Below are positions 34,196 to 42,790 of a stretch of 64,000 bases of DNA, in pieces. The notes under the pieces were generated by a model that had not been told where the DNA came from, searched no databases, and was given only the letters and a program-made list of their open reading frames with translations. The translations under genes were made by a program, and so were the position numbers. Position 1 is the first letter of the stretch. Every line of letters starts with the position of its first letter. Origin of the DNA: JBLXBZ01 sp048265185 (GTDB lineage: Bacteria; Pseudomonadota; Alphaproteobacteria; Rhizobiales; Stappiaceae); the NCBI GenBank assembly GCA_048265185.1, contig JBLXBZ010000002.1, positions 248,001 through 312,000 on the forward strand, given 5' to 3'.

Positions 34196-35520
34196 TGCAA
34201 ACAAATTTTTCCATCGCCCAGTTGGCGGATCCGCACGTGGCGAATTCGGAGCAAATTCTGCGAAAATGCGTGCACTGCGGGTTTTGCACCGCGACCTGTC
34301 CGACCTTCACCCTGCTTGGAGATGAGTTGGACAGCCCGCGGGGGCGGATTTATCTGATCAAGGATATGCTGGAAAATGACAGGCCGGCGGATGAAAAGCT
34401 GGTCAAACATATAGATCGTTGCCTGTCCTGCCTGTCGTGCATGACCACTTGTCCTTCTGGGGTGAATTACATGCATTTGGTGGATCATGCGCGCGCGCAT
34501 ATCGACCAGACTTATCGGCGGCCATTGCCTGATCGGTTATTACGCGGGGTTCTGGCTTTCGTTCTGCCCTATCCGCGCCGGTTCCGGGCGGCCTTGATTG
34601 GAGCTTTTTTCGCGCGCCCTCTGGCGGGGCCGCTGAAGGCCATGGGGGGCGTATTCCGAAAGCTCGGGGCAATGCTTGAATTGGCGCCTATGAAAGCGCC
34701 AATACGCTCAAAATTGCCGGCGTCGGGTCGTTATGCGTCGCAAACGACGCAGCGGAAGGGGCGCGTGGCTTTGCTTACCGGCTGCGCGCAACCGGTTTTG
34801 GCTCCGTCGATCAATGACGCGACGGTGCGTTTGTTGACCCGAAAAGGCTATGAAGTGGTGCTGCCGAAAGGAGAAGGGTGCTGTGGCGCTCTGGTGCATC
34901 ATATGGGCAAGGAAGCCGACGCGCTCGCCGCCGCTCGCCGCAATGTGGACGCATGGTGGCGCGAGATGGAGGGCGACGGGCTTGACGCTATTTTGATCAC
35001 GGCGTCGGGCTGCGGCACGACGATCAAGGATTATGGGTTCATGCTGCGCGGCGATTCGGAATACGCTTCTCGGGCGGCGAAAGTGTCTGCGGCCGCGAAA
35101 GACGTCACCGAGTTTCTGAGCGTGGTTGACCTAGGGCAAGCGGTCGTGTCGCCGGCGTTGACGGTGGCCTATCATTCGGCTTGTTCCATGCAGCATGGAC
35201 AGAAGATTACCCGCCAGCCCAAGGATCTTTTGAAGTCCGCCGGATTTACGGTGAAAGACGTGGCCGAGGGGCACTTATGCTGCGGTTCTGCAGGCACTTA
35301 CAATATATTGCAGCCAGATATCGCGCGCCGTTTGCGCGATCGTAAAGTGGCCAATATTGAAAAGACGACGCCGGACTTGATCGCCACCGGCAATATTGGG
35401 TGCATGACGCAGATCGGCGGGGGAACGGATATTCCAATTATCCATACGGTCGAGTTGCTGGATTGGGCTTATGGCGGCCCCGCGCCGGAAGCTTTGGCGA
35501 CGCGCTCGCCGCTCAATTAG
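34195..35520 (+). CDS. glcF: Glycolate oxidase iron-sulfur subunit F
   Basis: A 441-residue iron-sulfur protein of the glycolate oxidase complex. Two 4Fe-4S clusters near residues 24-35 and 80-90 (CVHCGFCTATCP and CLSCLSCMTTCPSGVNY) are followed by two CCG domains (EGCCGALVHHMGKE near residue 230 and HLCCGSAGTYN near residue 360). It carries electrons from GlcDE toward the quinone pool. It begins at the last base of the DUF4870 stop. The convergent CLC gene ends 13 bases away. Confidence 0.95.
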   Translation: MQTNFSIAQLADPHVANSEQILRKCVHCGFCTATCPTFTLLGDELDSPRGRIYLIKDMLENDRPADEKLVKHIDRCLSCLSCMTTCPSGVNYMHLVDHARAHIDQTYRRPLPDRLLRGVLAFVLPYPRRFRAALIGAFFARPLAGPLKAMGGVFRKLGAMLELAPMKAPIRSKLPASGRYASQTTQRKGRVALLTGCAQPVLAPSINDATVRLLTRKGYEVVLPKGEGCCGALVHHMGKEADALAAARRNVDAWWREMEGDGLDAILITASGCGTTIKDYGFMLRGDSEYASRAAKVSAAAKDVTEFLSVVDLGQAVVSPALTVAYHSACSMQHGQKITRQPKDLLKSAGFTVKDVAEGHLCCGSAGTYNILQPDIARRLRDRKVANIEKTTPDLIATGNIGCMTQIGGGTDIPIIHTVELLDWAYGGPAPEALATRSPLN

Positions 35521-35532
35521 CCTATGGCGCCC

Positions 35533-36915
35533 CTAGATTTCCTTATTTGGCGAAGGTGATTTTTCAGCTTCGTCGAAACCCAGAATTGCGGGGGTGAAAT
35601 CTGAAGGCGCGGGCGGCGTTTTTCCCGCCAAGCGCAAGGTTCTCTCCAGAAGCTGCTCATATATTGGCCGTCCGCCGAGTTTGTGGGCCACAAGCGTGGC
35701 GCAAACGCAGGTGACCATGACCGGTAAAAGCTGCTGATAAGCGCCTGTGAGCTCCAGAACCAAAACAACGCCGACGATGGGGGCGCGAACGGAGGCGGCG
35801 AAAAGTCCGCCCATGGCCGCAATTGCGAATGAGGCGGGCATGTGCTGGGCGTCTGGGAAAAATACAACCAAAGCTGTGCCAAACGCCAATCCCGCGCAGG
35901 TGGCGATGGAGAGCATTGGCGCAAAAATTCCGCCGGGAACGCCTGAGGCGTAGGAAATCAGCACGCCGATGATTCGAAAAGCCGTTAGCGCTAGCAAAAG
36001 CATGACGCCGTGTTTTTCGTGAATAAGAACTTCGATCAGACTTTCTCCGCCATGAACGGTTTGGGGCAGCCAAATGGCGAAAAAACCGATAATGGCGCCC
36101 ACCCCAAGAGGCGCGATCCACCAGCCAATCTGTCCAAGCGCTTGAAAAGCGTCGAGGGTTTTGAGCACCGCCCAGTTGAAGAAAACGCCCAAAGCCCCCA
36201 AGGCGCAGCCAAGAACGACAAAGGCGGGCAGGTGAATCAAGGGAGAGACGGGAACGTCAATCAGGAGAAAAGGACCGGCGCCTCCGATATTCTCCACTAC
36301 AATCGCCGCGGTGATCGAGGCGATGATCACCGCCATATAGGTGCGAAAGCCATAAGGAAACTGGCGGCGGGTTTCTTCGACGACGAATAATACGCCCGCT
36401 AGAGGAGCGTTGAAGGCGGCGGCGAGGCCGGCGGCGGCGCCAGCCGCGAGCAAGCCTTTGCGGTCCCTGTCTATAATGTTGAAACGCTGGCAAATGCCTT
36501 CCGCGCTGGCGGCGCCCATGTGAATGGTCGGACCTTCGCGGCCCAGAACGAGACCCGCGCCGAGAGACAGGACGCCTGCGGTAAATTTCGCGATCAGCAC
36601 TCTGGCCCAGCGAAGCGGGCGCAGGCCCTCCATCGCGCCTTCTATTTCTTGAATGCCGCTTCCCGCCGCTTCAGGCGCGACTTTTCGAACAATCCACGCG
36701 GAGGCTAGTGTGAGCAGAGCGGTTAGGGCGACGCTCGCCGCGATGGTCAGCCAATGGCTTGGCAAATGCTCCAGCCCGGAGAAAAACGTCAGCAGCCTGT
36801 CCGCCAGAAAATGGAACAGGGAGCCGATCAGTCCTACAATCAAGCCAAGCAGAAGGGCGAACAGAAAATATTTGATCTCGCTGCACGTCTGGGGCGCTAT
36901 TGGTTGGCTGTTCAA
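35533..36915 (-). CDS. CLC-type chloride/proton antiporter
   Basis: A 460-residue inner-membrane protein with about ten or more hydrophobic helices. The three anion-selectivity segments are present: AAGSGIQEIEG near residue 85, GREGPTIHMG near residue 125 (the external gating Glu) and GVPGGIFAPMLSI near residue 320. The internal proton Glu is present in VVEETRRQF near residue 180, so it should act as an H+/Cl- exchanger rather than a channel. It lacks C-terminal CBS domains. The ClcA type is linked to acid resistance. It is convergent with glcF and divergent from the DUF1796 gene. Confidence 0.94.
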   Translation of the reverse strand: MNSQPIAPQTCSEIKYFLFALLLGLIVGLIGSLFHFLADRLLTFFSGLEHLPSHWLTIAASVALTALLTLASAWIVRKVAPEAAGSGIQEIEGAMEGLRPLRWARVLIAKFTAGVLSLGAGLVLGREGPTIHMGAASAEGICQRFNIIDRDRKGLLAAGAAAGLAAAFNAPLAGVLFVVEETRRQFPYGFRTYMAVIIASITAAIVVENIGGAGPFLLIDVPVSPLIHLPAFVVLGCALGALGVFFNWAVLKTLDAFQALGQIGWWIAPLGVGAIIGFFAIWLPQTVHGGESLIEVLIHEKHGVMLLLALTAFRIIGVLISYASGVPGGIFAPMLSIATCAGLAFGTALVVFFPDAQHMPASFAIAAMGGLFAASVRAPIVGVVLVLELTGAYQQLLPVMVTCVCATLVAHKLGGRPIYEQLLERTLRLAGKTPPAPSDFTPAILGFDEAEKSPSPNKEI

Positions 36916-36992
36916 AGTCTTTCCTTTTGCGTCGCCGTTTAGGGGGTATTACAACGCTAATATGAATTTTTGACTAGTTTTCTTATTTCCAA

Positions 36993-37008
36993 GATAAAGC
37001 GCTTTATC
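36993..37008. promoter_or_regulatory. Perfect 16-bp palindrome between divergent genes
   Basis: The sequence gataaagcgctttatc is a perfect palindrome lying in the 246-base gap between the CLC antiporter gene and the DUF1796 gene. This is the usual size of a dimeric regulator's operator. No regulator is encoded next to it. Confidence 0.4.
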
Positions 37009-37161
37009 ATTCGTGGGAAGAATGGAGACAGAACTCTGACAATAGGTTATGGCCTCATTTGAGGTGGCGTTTGGCGGTTGCGTTCATGAAACCCCAGACC
37101 GTTGACGATTGTTCTAATTTTTTGATTTATTTGGACTGTTCAAGACGTTTAGGAGCTAAAA

Positions 37162-37812
37162 ATGTCGGCTTCTCAAGGAAGCGCCGTGATCGCCAGTCTT
37201 GGGATGTCTTGCCAGAGCGCTCGCCAGATTCGCGATAATCTGGATGTGATTAGCAGACGACTGAACGGCGAGGCGGCGCATGATTCTCAGTTCTTTGACG
37301 GATTGATTGCGCCCCCTGTCGGTTTGGCGAAACTTTTTGAAGACGGGTTTCCGTTGTTTTCGCGCGAAGATCTTGACGAGGGGCCCGGACACCCTACGTG
37401 GCGCCCTTATGGGGTGCGTTTTTTGCACCACTTTCGTGAAGGCGAAGGGGCGGCGGATATTGACCGCTATTTTGAACGAGATTTGTCCCGGTTTACTTAT
37501 TTGCGGGAAAAATTCATGCGATTGAAGCGAGCCAGGCGGTTGGTGTTCGTACTTTCAAATACGCAGAACAATCTGGATTTGGTGGCGCGAGAGACTAAGT
37601 TGGAGAGAATTTCGTTCGACGCGGCGGAGGTTTTGCGTTTGCAGACCGCGGTTCAGGAGTTTCTCGGGCGCGCGTGCGAGTTCATCACGGTGACGTCGCA
37701 TGAAAGGCGGGGGGATTTGCCAAGCGAACGCGTGCATATCCTGAAGCCGGACGATAGCGAATGGACAGGAGACAAGCGCCAGTGGCGCGCGGTGTTTGAG
37801 CGCTCGCTGTAA
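37162..37812 (+). CDS. DUF1796 family putative cysteine peptidase-like protein
   Basis: A 216-residue soluble protein. The start VIASLGMSCQSARQIRDN matches the DUF1796 opening motif (SLGxxCxxAxQLR) in which the Cys is thought to be catalytic. A second region, RFTYLREKFMRLKRARRLVFVLSNTQNNLDL near residue 125, is the typical central part with FV...NTQ. This family is often linked with capsule or glycan genes and is described as papain-like, but activity is not proven. No signal peptide is seen. It stands alone between the CLC antiporter and an L,D-transpeptidase gene. The assignment rests on pattern recognition. Confidence 0.65.
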   Translation: MSASQGSAVIASLGMSCQSARQIRDNLDVISRRLNGEAAHDSQFFDGLIAPPVGLAKLFEDGFPLFSREDLDEGPGHPTWRPYGVRFLHHFREGEGAADIDRYFERDLSRFTYLREKFMRLKRARRLVFVLSNTQNNLDLVARETKLERISFDAAEVLRLQTAVQEFLGRACEFITVTSHERRGDLPSERVHILKPDDSEWTGDKRQWRAVFERSL

Positions 37813-37838
37813 ATATATGACACGTTCTTTTTACGGGA

Positions 37839-37867
37839 GTTCCCGGCGAAGGAGCCCCGCCGGGAAC
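37839..37867. terminator. Bidirectional terminator-like hairpin
   Basis: A perfect ten-pair stem (gttcccggcg/cgccgggaac) with a nine-base loop lies between the convergent DUF1796 and L,D-transpeptidase genes. T-rich sequence flanks it on the left and A-rich on the right. Confidence 0.65.
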
Positions 37868-37891
37868 AAACTGAGCTACTTTGTTTTGTTG

Positions 37892-38656
37892 CTATCGGAC
37901 GATGACTTTCGCTCCAATTTTCACCCGGTTATATAGATCAACGACATCTTCGTTACGCATGCGGATACAGCCGGACGAAACAGCTTTGCCGATGGTCCAT
38001 GGTTCGTTTGAACCGTGGATTCGGTAAAGCGTCGAGCCCAGATAGAGGGCGCGCGCGCCAAGGGGGTTATTCGGGCCGCCGGCGACAAAGGCGGGAAGGC
38101 CAGGCTGGCGTTTTCGCATTTGAGCAGGAGGGCGCCAATCGGGCCATTCGGCCTTGCGAGTGATTTTTTGCGTGCCTTTCCAGCCGAAACCGGCTCGGCC
38201 GACGCCAACCCCGTAGCGACGGGCAAAGCCGTCATGACCGACGAGATAGAGATAGCGGCTTTTCGTGTCGATAACGATGGTTCCTGGCTTTTGCCGGCCG
38301 TTATAGGCGACGGTGGTGGGCAAGAAACGTGGATCTATGGCGCGGGCCGCGCGGCGCGCGGGGGCGGGGCTGCGCAATGATGCCTGTTGGGCGCTTGGTC
38401 TCGTATTGGCCTGGGGCGGCGCGGCGCGCCTCGGCGCGTAAGCCTGCGGTAATGGCCGGGTGGTGATTATGGTGGATGCGCTTCGCCTTTGCGGTTGCAG
38501 TTGTAAAACCCAAGGCTCGGTCAGGTCGGGACTGAGCAGCAGCGGCGGCGCGGAGGCGCCGCCCTGATACCCCGCCTGGGCGGTGGAAAGGCCAAGGCTG
38601 GCTGCAAGCGCCACGACCATGGGAAGAATGAGACGGTGCTTCATTGACGTACTCAC
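37892..38656 (-). CDS. L,D-transpeptidase (YkuD family)
   Basis: A 254-residue exported enzyme that forms 3-3 or protein crosslinks on peptidoglycan. The signal peptide covers about residues 1-28 (LILPMVVALAASLGLSTAQA). A Pro/Arg/Ala-rich linker runs to about residue 115. The YkuD domain follows, with GTIVIDTKSRYLYLVG, GVGVGRAGFGWKG, the catalytic His in YRIHGSNEPW (about residue 214) and the nucleophile in SSGCIRM (Cys about residue 230). It matches the ErfK/YbiS-like group common in Hyphomicrobiales. It is transcribed as a single gene. Confidence 0.94.
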   Translation of the reverse strand: MSTSMKHRLILPMVVALAASLGLSTAQAGYQGGASAPPLLLSPDLTEPWVLQLQPQRRSASTIITTRPLPQAYAPRRAAPPQANTRPSAQQASLRSPAPARRAARAIDPRFLPTTVAYNGRQKPGTIVIDTKSRYLYLVGHDGFARRYGVGVGRAGFGWKGTQKITRKAEWPDWRPPAQMRKRQPGLPAFVAGGPNNPLGARALYLGSTLYRIHGSNEPWTIGKAVSSGCIRMRNEDVVDLYNRVKIGAKVIVR

Positions 38657-38893
38657 TACATTGCGTCACAGATACACGGACGGATACATGCGCTGACCGT
38701 AGAAAAGGGCAGCCGGTTACTTCGAATTTTAGGATAAATGTCGAAATTATTCCGTCAGGTGAATCTTTTGAGAGAATGTAATGTATTTTGTTTCTTGGTT
38801 ATCAAGGCGTTCTTAAAAAAGGTTAATTGAATGACAATATAAAGGCCGCCTGCGCGGCTCAGAATTTGTGTGACGTCTCCATAAGAACCGCGA

Positions 38894-39670
38894 TTATTTG
38901 ATTTTGCGTCGTAGCTCACGAATGATTCTGGGGAGAAGCGGTTTGACTTGCTCGGGCGACATGCCTGGCTTGATGCGTCGGTCATATAGCATGTTCAAAA
39001 TATACTTGTCGAAAGTGGTGAATCGGCTGTGGCGCGAGCGATCGTTGAAAACGGAATGCGACAGGCTTTCATCATCATTCATCGGCCCCAACCCTTGCAG
39101 AATTTCTTCAACGACGCAGCGTTTGAAAAGAAAGTCGCCTTCGTCGGAGACAATCACCGCCGCCGATCTGGAGATTCCTTTGCGACCAGACACGACGCGT
39201 ACGAGGCATCGGCCGGGAACGTCAACGTCCGGGTCTTTATAAACGCGGTTGCGAACGACATCGGCGTATTGCGTTCTATCAACCACGTATATCTTGTAGT
39301 TGGCGTCTTCAGGGCGCTCCACGACCTCGGCGGTGAGGCCATAAATTTGCCTGTTGATGGTTCTGATAAAGTCTGTAATCGCGGGCTTTCGGTTCTTTCG
39401 CGCTAAATTGGAAATGTGAAAGCGGACGGGGCCCTTATATTTTTTAACCAGATAAGGTTGCCAGGACCAAGCGCGATATTCCAACCCGAAAACTGTCTTG
39501 TTGAAGCCAGCGATTAATTCTTCCATGGAATAGGAATGACCAGCGGCGGCTACCGAAATAGGTGACACCTGAACGATTATATAAAAAACTACTGCGAGCA
39601 GTTTAGGAAACATCTGGAAGGGCACCGGTTGCTTTAAAGGATGTAGAAACATCGATAATGAAAAGAACAT
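38894..39670 (-). CDS. DUF2927 family exported protein
   Basis: A 258-residue protein with an N-terminal hydrophobic signal (about residues 20-43, FPKLLAVVFYIIVQVSPISVAAAG), so it is likely periplasmic. The rest matches DUF2927: KYKGPVRFHISNL, INRQIYGLTAEVVE, RCVVEEILQGLGPMNDDESLSHSVFND and TTFDKYILNMLYDRRIKPGM. Relatives look like zinc-peptidase-fold proteins without the metal site. Function is unknown. The true start may be the ATG at 39613, just before the signal peptide; no start has a clear ribosome site. Sequence around it is AT-rich. Confidence 0.72.
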   Translation of the reverse strand: MFFSLSMFLHPLKQPVPFQMFPKLLAVVFYIIVQVSPISVAAAGHSYSMEELIAGFNKTVFGLEYRAWSWQPYLVKKYKGPVRFHISNLARKNRKPAITDFIRTINRQIYGLTAEVVERPEDANYKIYVVDRTQYADVVRNRVYKDPDVDVPGRCLVRVVSGRKGISRSAAVIVSDEGDFLFKRCVVEEILQGLGPMNDDESLSHSVFNDRSRHSRFTTFDKYILNMLYDRRIKPGMSPEQVKPLLPRIIRELRRKIK

Positions 39671-39824
39671 TAACCAAATAGGCTTTCGGTTAAAATAAAT
39701 AATTCCATTTGTTATTCTTATTTTCTCGGTTCAGTTTCATGTTTGGGAACATTTCTTTAAATGTCTGGGCTTACAATTTCGTGAAAATTGATTGACGCTG
39801 GCAGTGAAAACGGATGTGGGGATG

Positions 39825-40553
39825 ATGGCAGTCAAACGAGCCTTTAGAGCCGAAGCGCTTATTGCAGGAAATGAGGAAATCACCTCCGGCGACTACGGGC
39901 AAGAGAAACGCCATCAAGAGTTGTTGGCCGCGATCGAGTCGTTAAAATCAATGATTCGTCCCAGCGATGAAGTCAGTGAAGAAGTCAGCGTGCAGGTTCT
40001 CAACCGCTTCAAGAATGAGCTGGGCGAGGCGATCAAATTGAAGGCGGAGCTTGACGCCATGTATCAGGCGATCGCCGAAACAAAGCATGAAATCGCAACG
40101 TTGCACCATACGACCGGCTCCCATGGCGAGGAAATGAGCCGCGTGACGAATGAACTGGACGCGGTTGTTAGCGGCACGGAAGGCGCTACGGAGAGCATTC
40201 TTTCGGCCGCCGAATATATTGACGAAACCGCGAACACTCTATCGGCCCGGCTGAACGGATCGGATGCGGATCTGGCGTCTGATATTCAGGAAAAAGTCAT
40301 TCAGATTTTTGAATCTTGCAACTTTCAGGATCTCACGGGGCAAAGAATAACCAAAGTCGTGGGCACCTTGCGTTTCGTTGAGGAGCGAATTGTGCGAATG
40401 ATGACGATCTGGGGGGGGATTGAAAGCTTCAAGGATATTGAAGGGGATGTAATGCCGGCGAAGGAAGGCGATAGCGCTCTTCTGAACGGCCCGTCTCTGG
40501 ATATGGATGCTGGGGTGGCCTCTCAGGACGATATCGACGCCTTGTTCGCGTGA
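39825..40553 (+). CDS. cheZ: Protein phosphatase CheZ
   Basis: A 242-residue helical cytosolic protein that dephosphorylates CheY-P. The long helical hairpin spans about residues 45-200. The catalytic-helix motif is FQDLTGQRITKVVGTLRFVEER near residue 165, preceded by ESCN. The C-terminal peptide SQDDIDALFA is like the CheY-binding tail of CheZ and the start of FliM. No other chemotaxis or flagellar gene is nearby, so it is an isolated copy. The start is uncertain: ATG at 39825 or 39822, or TTG at 39792. Confidence 0.88.
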   Translation: MAVKRAFRAEALIAGNEEITSGDYGQEKRHQELLAAIESLKSMIRPSDEVSEEVSVQVLNRFKNELGEAIKLKAELDAMYQAIAETKHEIATLHHTTGSHGEEMSRVTNELDAVVSGTEGATESILSAAEYIDETANTLSARLNGSDADLASDIQEKVIQIFESCNFQDLTGQRITKVVGTLRFVEERIVRMMTIWGGIESFKDIEGDVMPAKEGDSALLNGPSLDMDAGVASQDDIDALFA

Positions 40554-40706
40554 GGAATGGGCGGCGAGCGCGCATAATAGTATTTTTGCGTTCTTGATTC
40601 CTCCGTTTTTGGCGTTGGTTAACGGCGACCGTTACTTGACATACAGACTGGTTGTGCGAACAAAGTGAGAACTTGTTGATTGGATGCATGGGCGTTAGGA
40701 GGCGGC

Positions 40707-41387
40707 GTGGTCAAGGACGATAGTTTGGACGATGGTTTGATCGTAGCGGAAGATGGGAAGTCACGGTGCTGGTGGCATGGAAATTTGCCTGACTATCTTG
40801 CTTATCATGACAATGAGTGGGGGCGCCCTGTCACCAATGATCAGAGGTTGTTTGAGAAAATTTGTCTTGAAGGTTTTCAGTCCGGCCTTTCCTGGCTCAC
40901 CATTTTACGCAAGAGAGAGAACTTCCGGGCGGCTTTCGCCGGCTTTGACATTGATGCGGTCGCGGCTTTCACTCAGGACGATGTGGAGCGCTGCGTCTCC
41001 GACGCAGGCATTGTGCGGCACCGGGGCAAGGTCATGTCGGCGATCAAAAACGCCCGGCGCGCTCAAGAGCTGAAGCAAGAGTATGGCTCGCTATCGAGTT
41101 ATTTTTGGCGCTGGGTTCCAAATGATTCTGAACGTCCGGAGCGTTTCGACGCCGCAAGCGTGAAGCCCCTGGCCATCACCCCCACCTCGACCGCCTTGTC
41201 GAAAGAGCTGAAAAAGCGTGGATGGAGTTTTGTCGGCCCAACCACCGTTTATGCGTTCATGCAGGCGATGGGGCTGGTGAATGATCACTTGGAAGGCTGC
41301 TGTATGCGCTCTCAGGTGGAGGAAGAGCGTATTGAGGCCTTGAAGCGTATACGGCAAGACGGCGGCGCGACTAATTCGCATGGATAA
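40707..41387 (+). CDS. tag: DNA-3-methyladenine glycosylase I
   Basis: A 226-residue DNA repair enzyme that removes 3-methyladenine. The Tag motifs are RCWWHGNLPDYLAYHDNEWG near residue 18 (a zinc-binding Cys and the conserved YHD), LSWLTILRKRENFRAAFAGFD with the catalytic Glu, and FVGPTTVYAFMQAMGLVNDHLEGC near residue 185 with zinc-binding His and Cys. A GTG start at 40707 directly after AGGAGGCGGC is the best choice; an upstream in-frame TTG at 40680 lacks a site. It stands alone. Confidence 0.94.
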   Translation: MVKDDSLDDGLIVAEDGKSRCWWHGNLPDYLAYHDNEWGRPVTNDQRLFEKICLEGFQSGLSWLTILRKRENFRAAFAGFDIDAVAAFTQDDVERCVSDAGIVRHRGKVMSAIKNARRAQELKQEYGSLSSYFWRWVPNDSERPERFDAASVKPLAITPTSTALSKELKKRGWSFVGPTTVYAFMQAMGLVNDHLEGCCMRSQVEEERIEALKRIRQDGGATNSHG

Positions 41388-41702
41388 GGTTGCGTAATCC
41401 CAGTTCAATTCAGCATGAAAAGTGAAGACTTGGTGAGAAGCGTGTGAAGGTCAGCGATTCTTACCTTATTTTATTGCGTAAATAGCGCGAACATTGTTCA
41501 ATCACTACGTAGCGTTCTTTATGCTGCGTGTTTTGAAAGAGACGCCGAGCGTGAAACTCGTTCGTTTCGCATGCATGAATGATGGTCAGTAGAGTGTTGT
41601 CTGGGCCTGACCGGAGGGGTGTCGGCTGAGACGAATGGCGTTAGGCGCCATGGTTTTAAAATCTGTCGTCGATGGAGGTCGGCGGCGTTCTGGGAGGATA
41701 CT
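41388..41702 (+). other. Intergenic region before the second TRAP operon
   Basis: No supported gene is seen in these 315 bases. A TGGGAGGATACT ribosome site lies directly before 41703. The long leader suggests regulated expression of the downstream dctPQM-lyase genes, but I cannot identify an operator. Confidence 0.45.
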
Positions 41703-42701
41703 ATGAAGTTAATACGTATGCTGACGTGCGCGGCGGTAGGCCTTACGCTTTCTTTTTCGGCGGCCATGGCGGAGAAAACGACGCTCCGCATCACGCTTCA
41801 GTTGCCGATGAAAAGCCATTTGGGGCAAAATCTGAAGTTGTTCAAAGAGGAAGTCGAGAAGATTTCCAGCGGCGATATTGAAGTACAGGTTTATGATTCG
41901 GCGCAGCTTTATAAAGACAATGAAGTTCCCCAGGCCGTTGGCTCCGGCTCCATAGAGATGGGCGTGGTGTCGTTGACGCGTTACGTGGGCGACATTCCGG
42001 CGGTTGACGTTTTCTACATGCCGTTCTTGTTGAACTCGGAAGAGCTGGTGCGCAAGGCCGTGGCTCCGGATAGCCCTGTGCGCGGTCCGCTGGACGCGGC
42101 GATCCTGGAAACCGGTAGCCGGGTTCTCTGGTGGCAGGCCTATGGCGGCGTCATCATGCTGTCGAACGGCGGTCCGATCAAAACGCCAGAGGAGCTCAAG
42201 GGCAAAAAAGTGCGCGTGTTTGGCAAAACCCTTGGCGAATGGATCAAGGCTGCGGGCGGCGCGCCGACGTTGATCTCCGGATCTGAGCAATATATCGCCT
42301 ATCAGCGTGGGACGGTCGACGTGGGGCTGACCGGGGTTTCTGGCGTCAAAAGCCGCAAACTTTGGGAAGTGATGGATACAATCACCGCCACCAATAACGC
42401 GGACATTGAGTTCATCGTCGTCGTGAATGATGAATTTTGGAATGGATTGCCTGAACAGCACCGTGAATGGATTCAAACAGCTGCAAGAACCGCAGAGGAT
42501 TCCGTTCGTAATGAAATGGGCGCTATCGAGAAAGCCGCGTTCGAGGAAGCCAAGTCAAACGGTATGAGCGTATATGAATTGACCGCCGCCGACCTTGAGC
42601 AATGGAAGGCCGCCGCGCAGCCTGTATATGATCAGTTCCTCGCCAGCTCCGGAGAGCTTGGCGCCGAGGTTCTTGAAGCGGCGCGTAATTTGCAAAAATA
42701 A
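41703..42701 (+). CDS. TRAP transporter substrate-binding protein (DctP type)
   Basis: A 332-residue periplasmic binding protein with a signal peptide (about 1-23, ending SAAMA). Family features: LPMKSHLGQNLKLFKEEVEKISSGDIEVQVYDSAQLYKDNEVPQAVGSGSIEMG, and LKGKKVRVFGKTLGEWIKAAGGAPTLI with the carboxylate-binding Arg. It is a DctP/SBP family 7 type and differs in sequence from the protein at 12928. It heads a dctPQM operon followed by a lyase gene, which suggests an organic dicarboxylate or hydroxy-acid substrate. The ATG at 41703 gives a clean signal peptide and GGGAGG spacing. Confidence 0.93.
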   Translation: MKLIRMLTCAAVGLTLSFSAAMAEKTTLRITLQLPMKSHLGQNLKLFKEEVEKISSGDIEVQVYDSAQLYKDNEVPQAVGSGSIEMGVVSLTRYVGDIPAVDVFYMPFLLNSEELVRKAVAPDSPVRGPLDAAILETGSRVLWWQAYGGVIMLSNGGPIKTPEELKGKKVRVFGKTLGEWIKAAGGAPTLISGSEQYIAYQRGTVDVGLTGVSGVKSRKLWEVMDTITATNNADIEFIVVVNDEFWNGLPEQHREWIQTAARTAEDSVRNEMGAIEKAAFEEAKSNGMSVYELTAADLEQWKAAAQPVYDQFLASSGELGAEVLEAARNLQK

Positions 42702-42720
42702 TCCGCAGCTCATGTGAAAC

Positions 42721-42752
42721 GTGTTCGCCGGGTCGTGGGGCCCGGCGAACAC
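42721..42752 (+). promoter_or_regulatory. Strong stem-loop between dctP and dctQ of the second TRAP operon
   Basis: A perfect 12-pair stem (gtgttcgccggg/cccggcgaacac) with an eight-base loop begins 19 bases after the dctP stop, followed by AATTTCTTTGG. It probably limits transcription into the permease genes or protects the dctP message. Confidence 0.75.
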
Positions 42753-42790
42753 AATTTCTTTGGTTGTTTGACTATTAGGATACATGTGCG

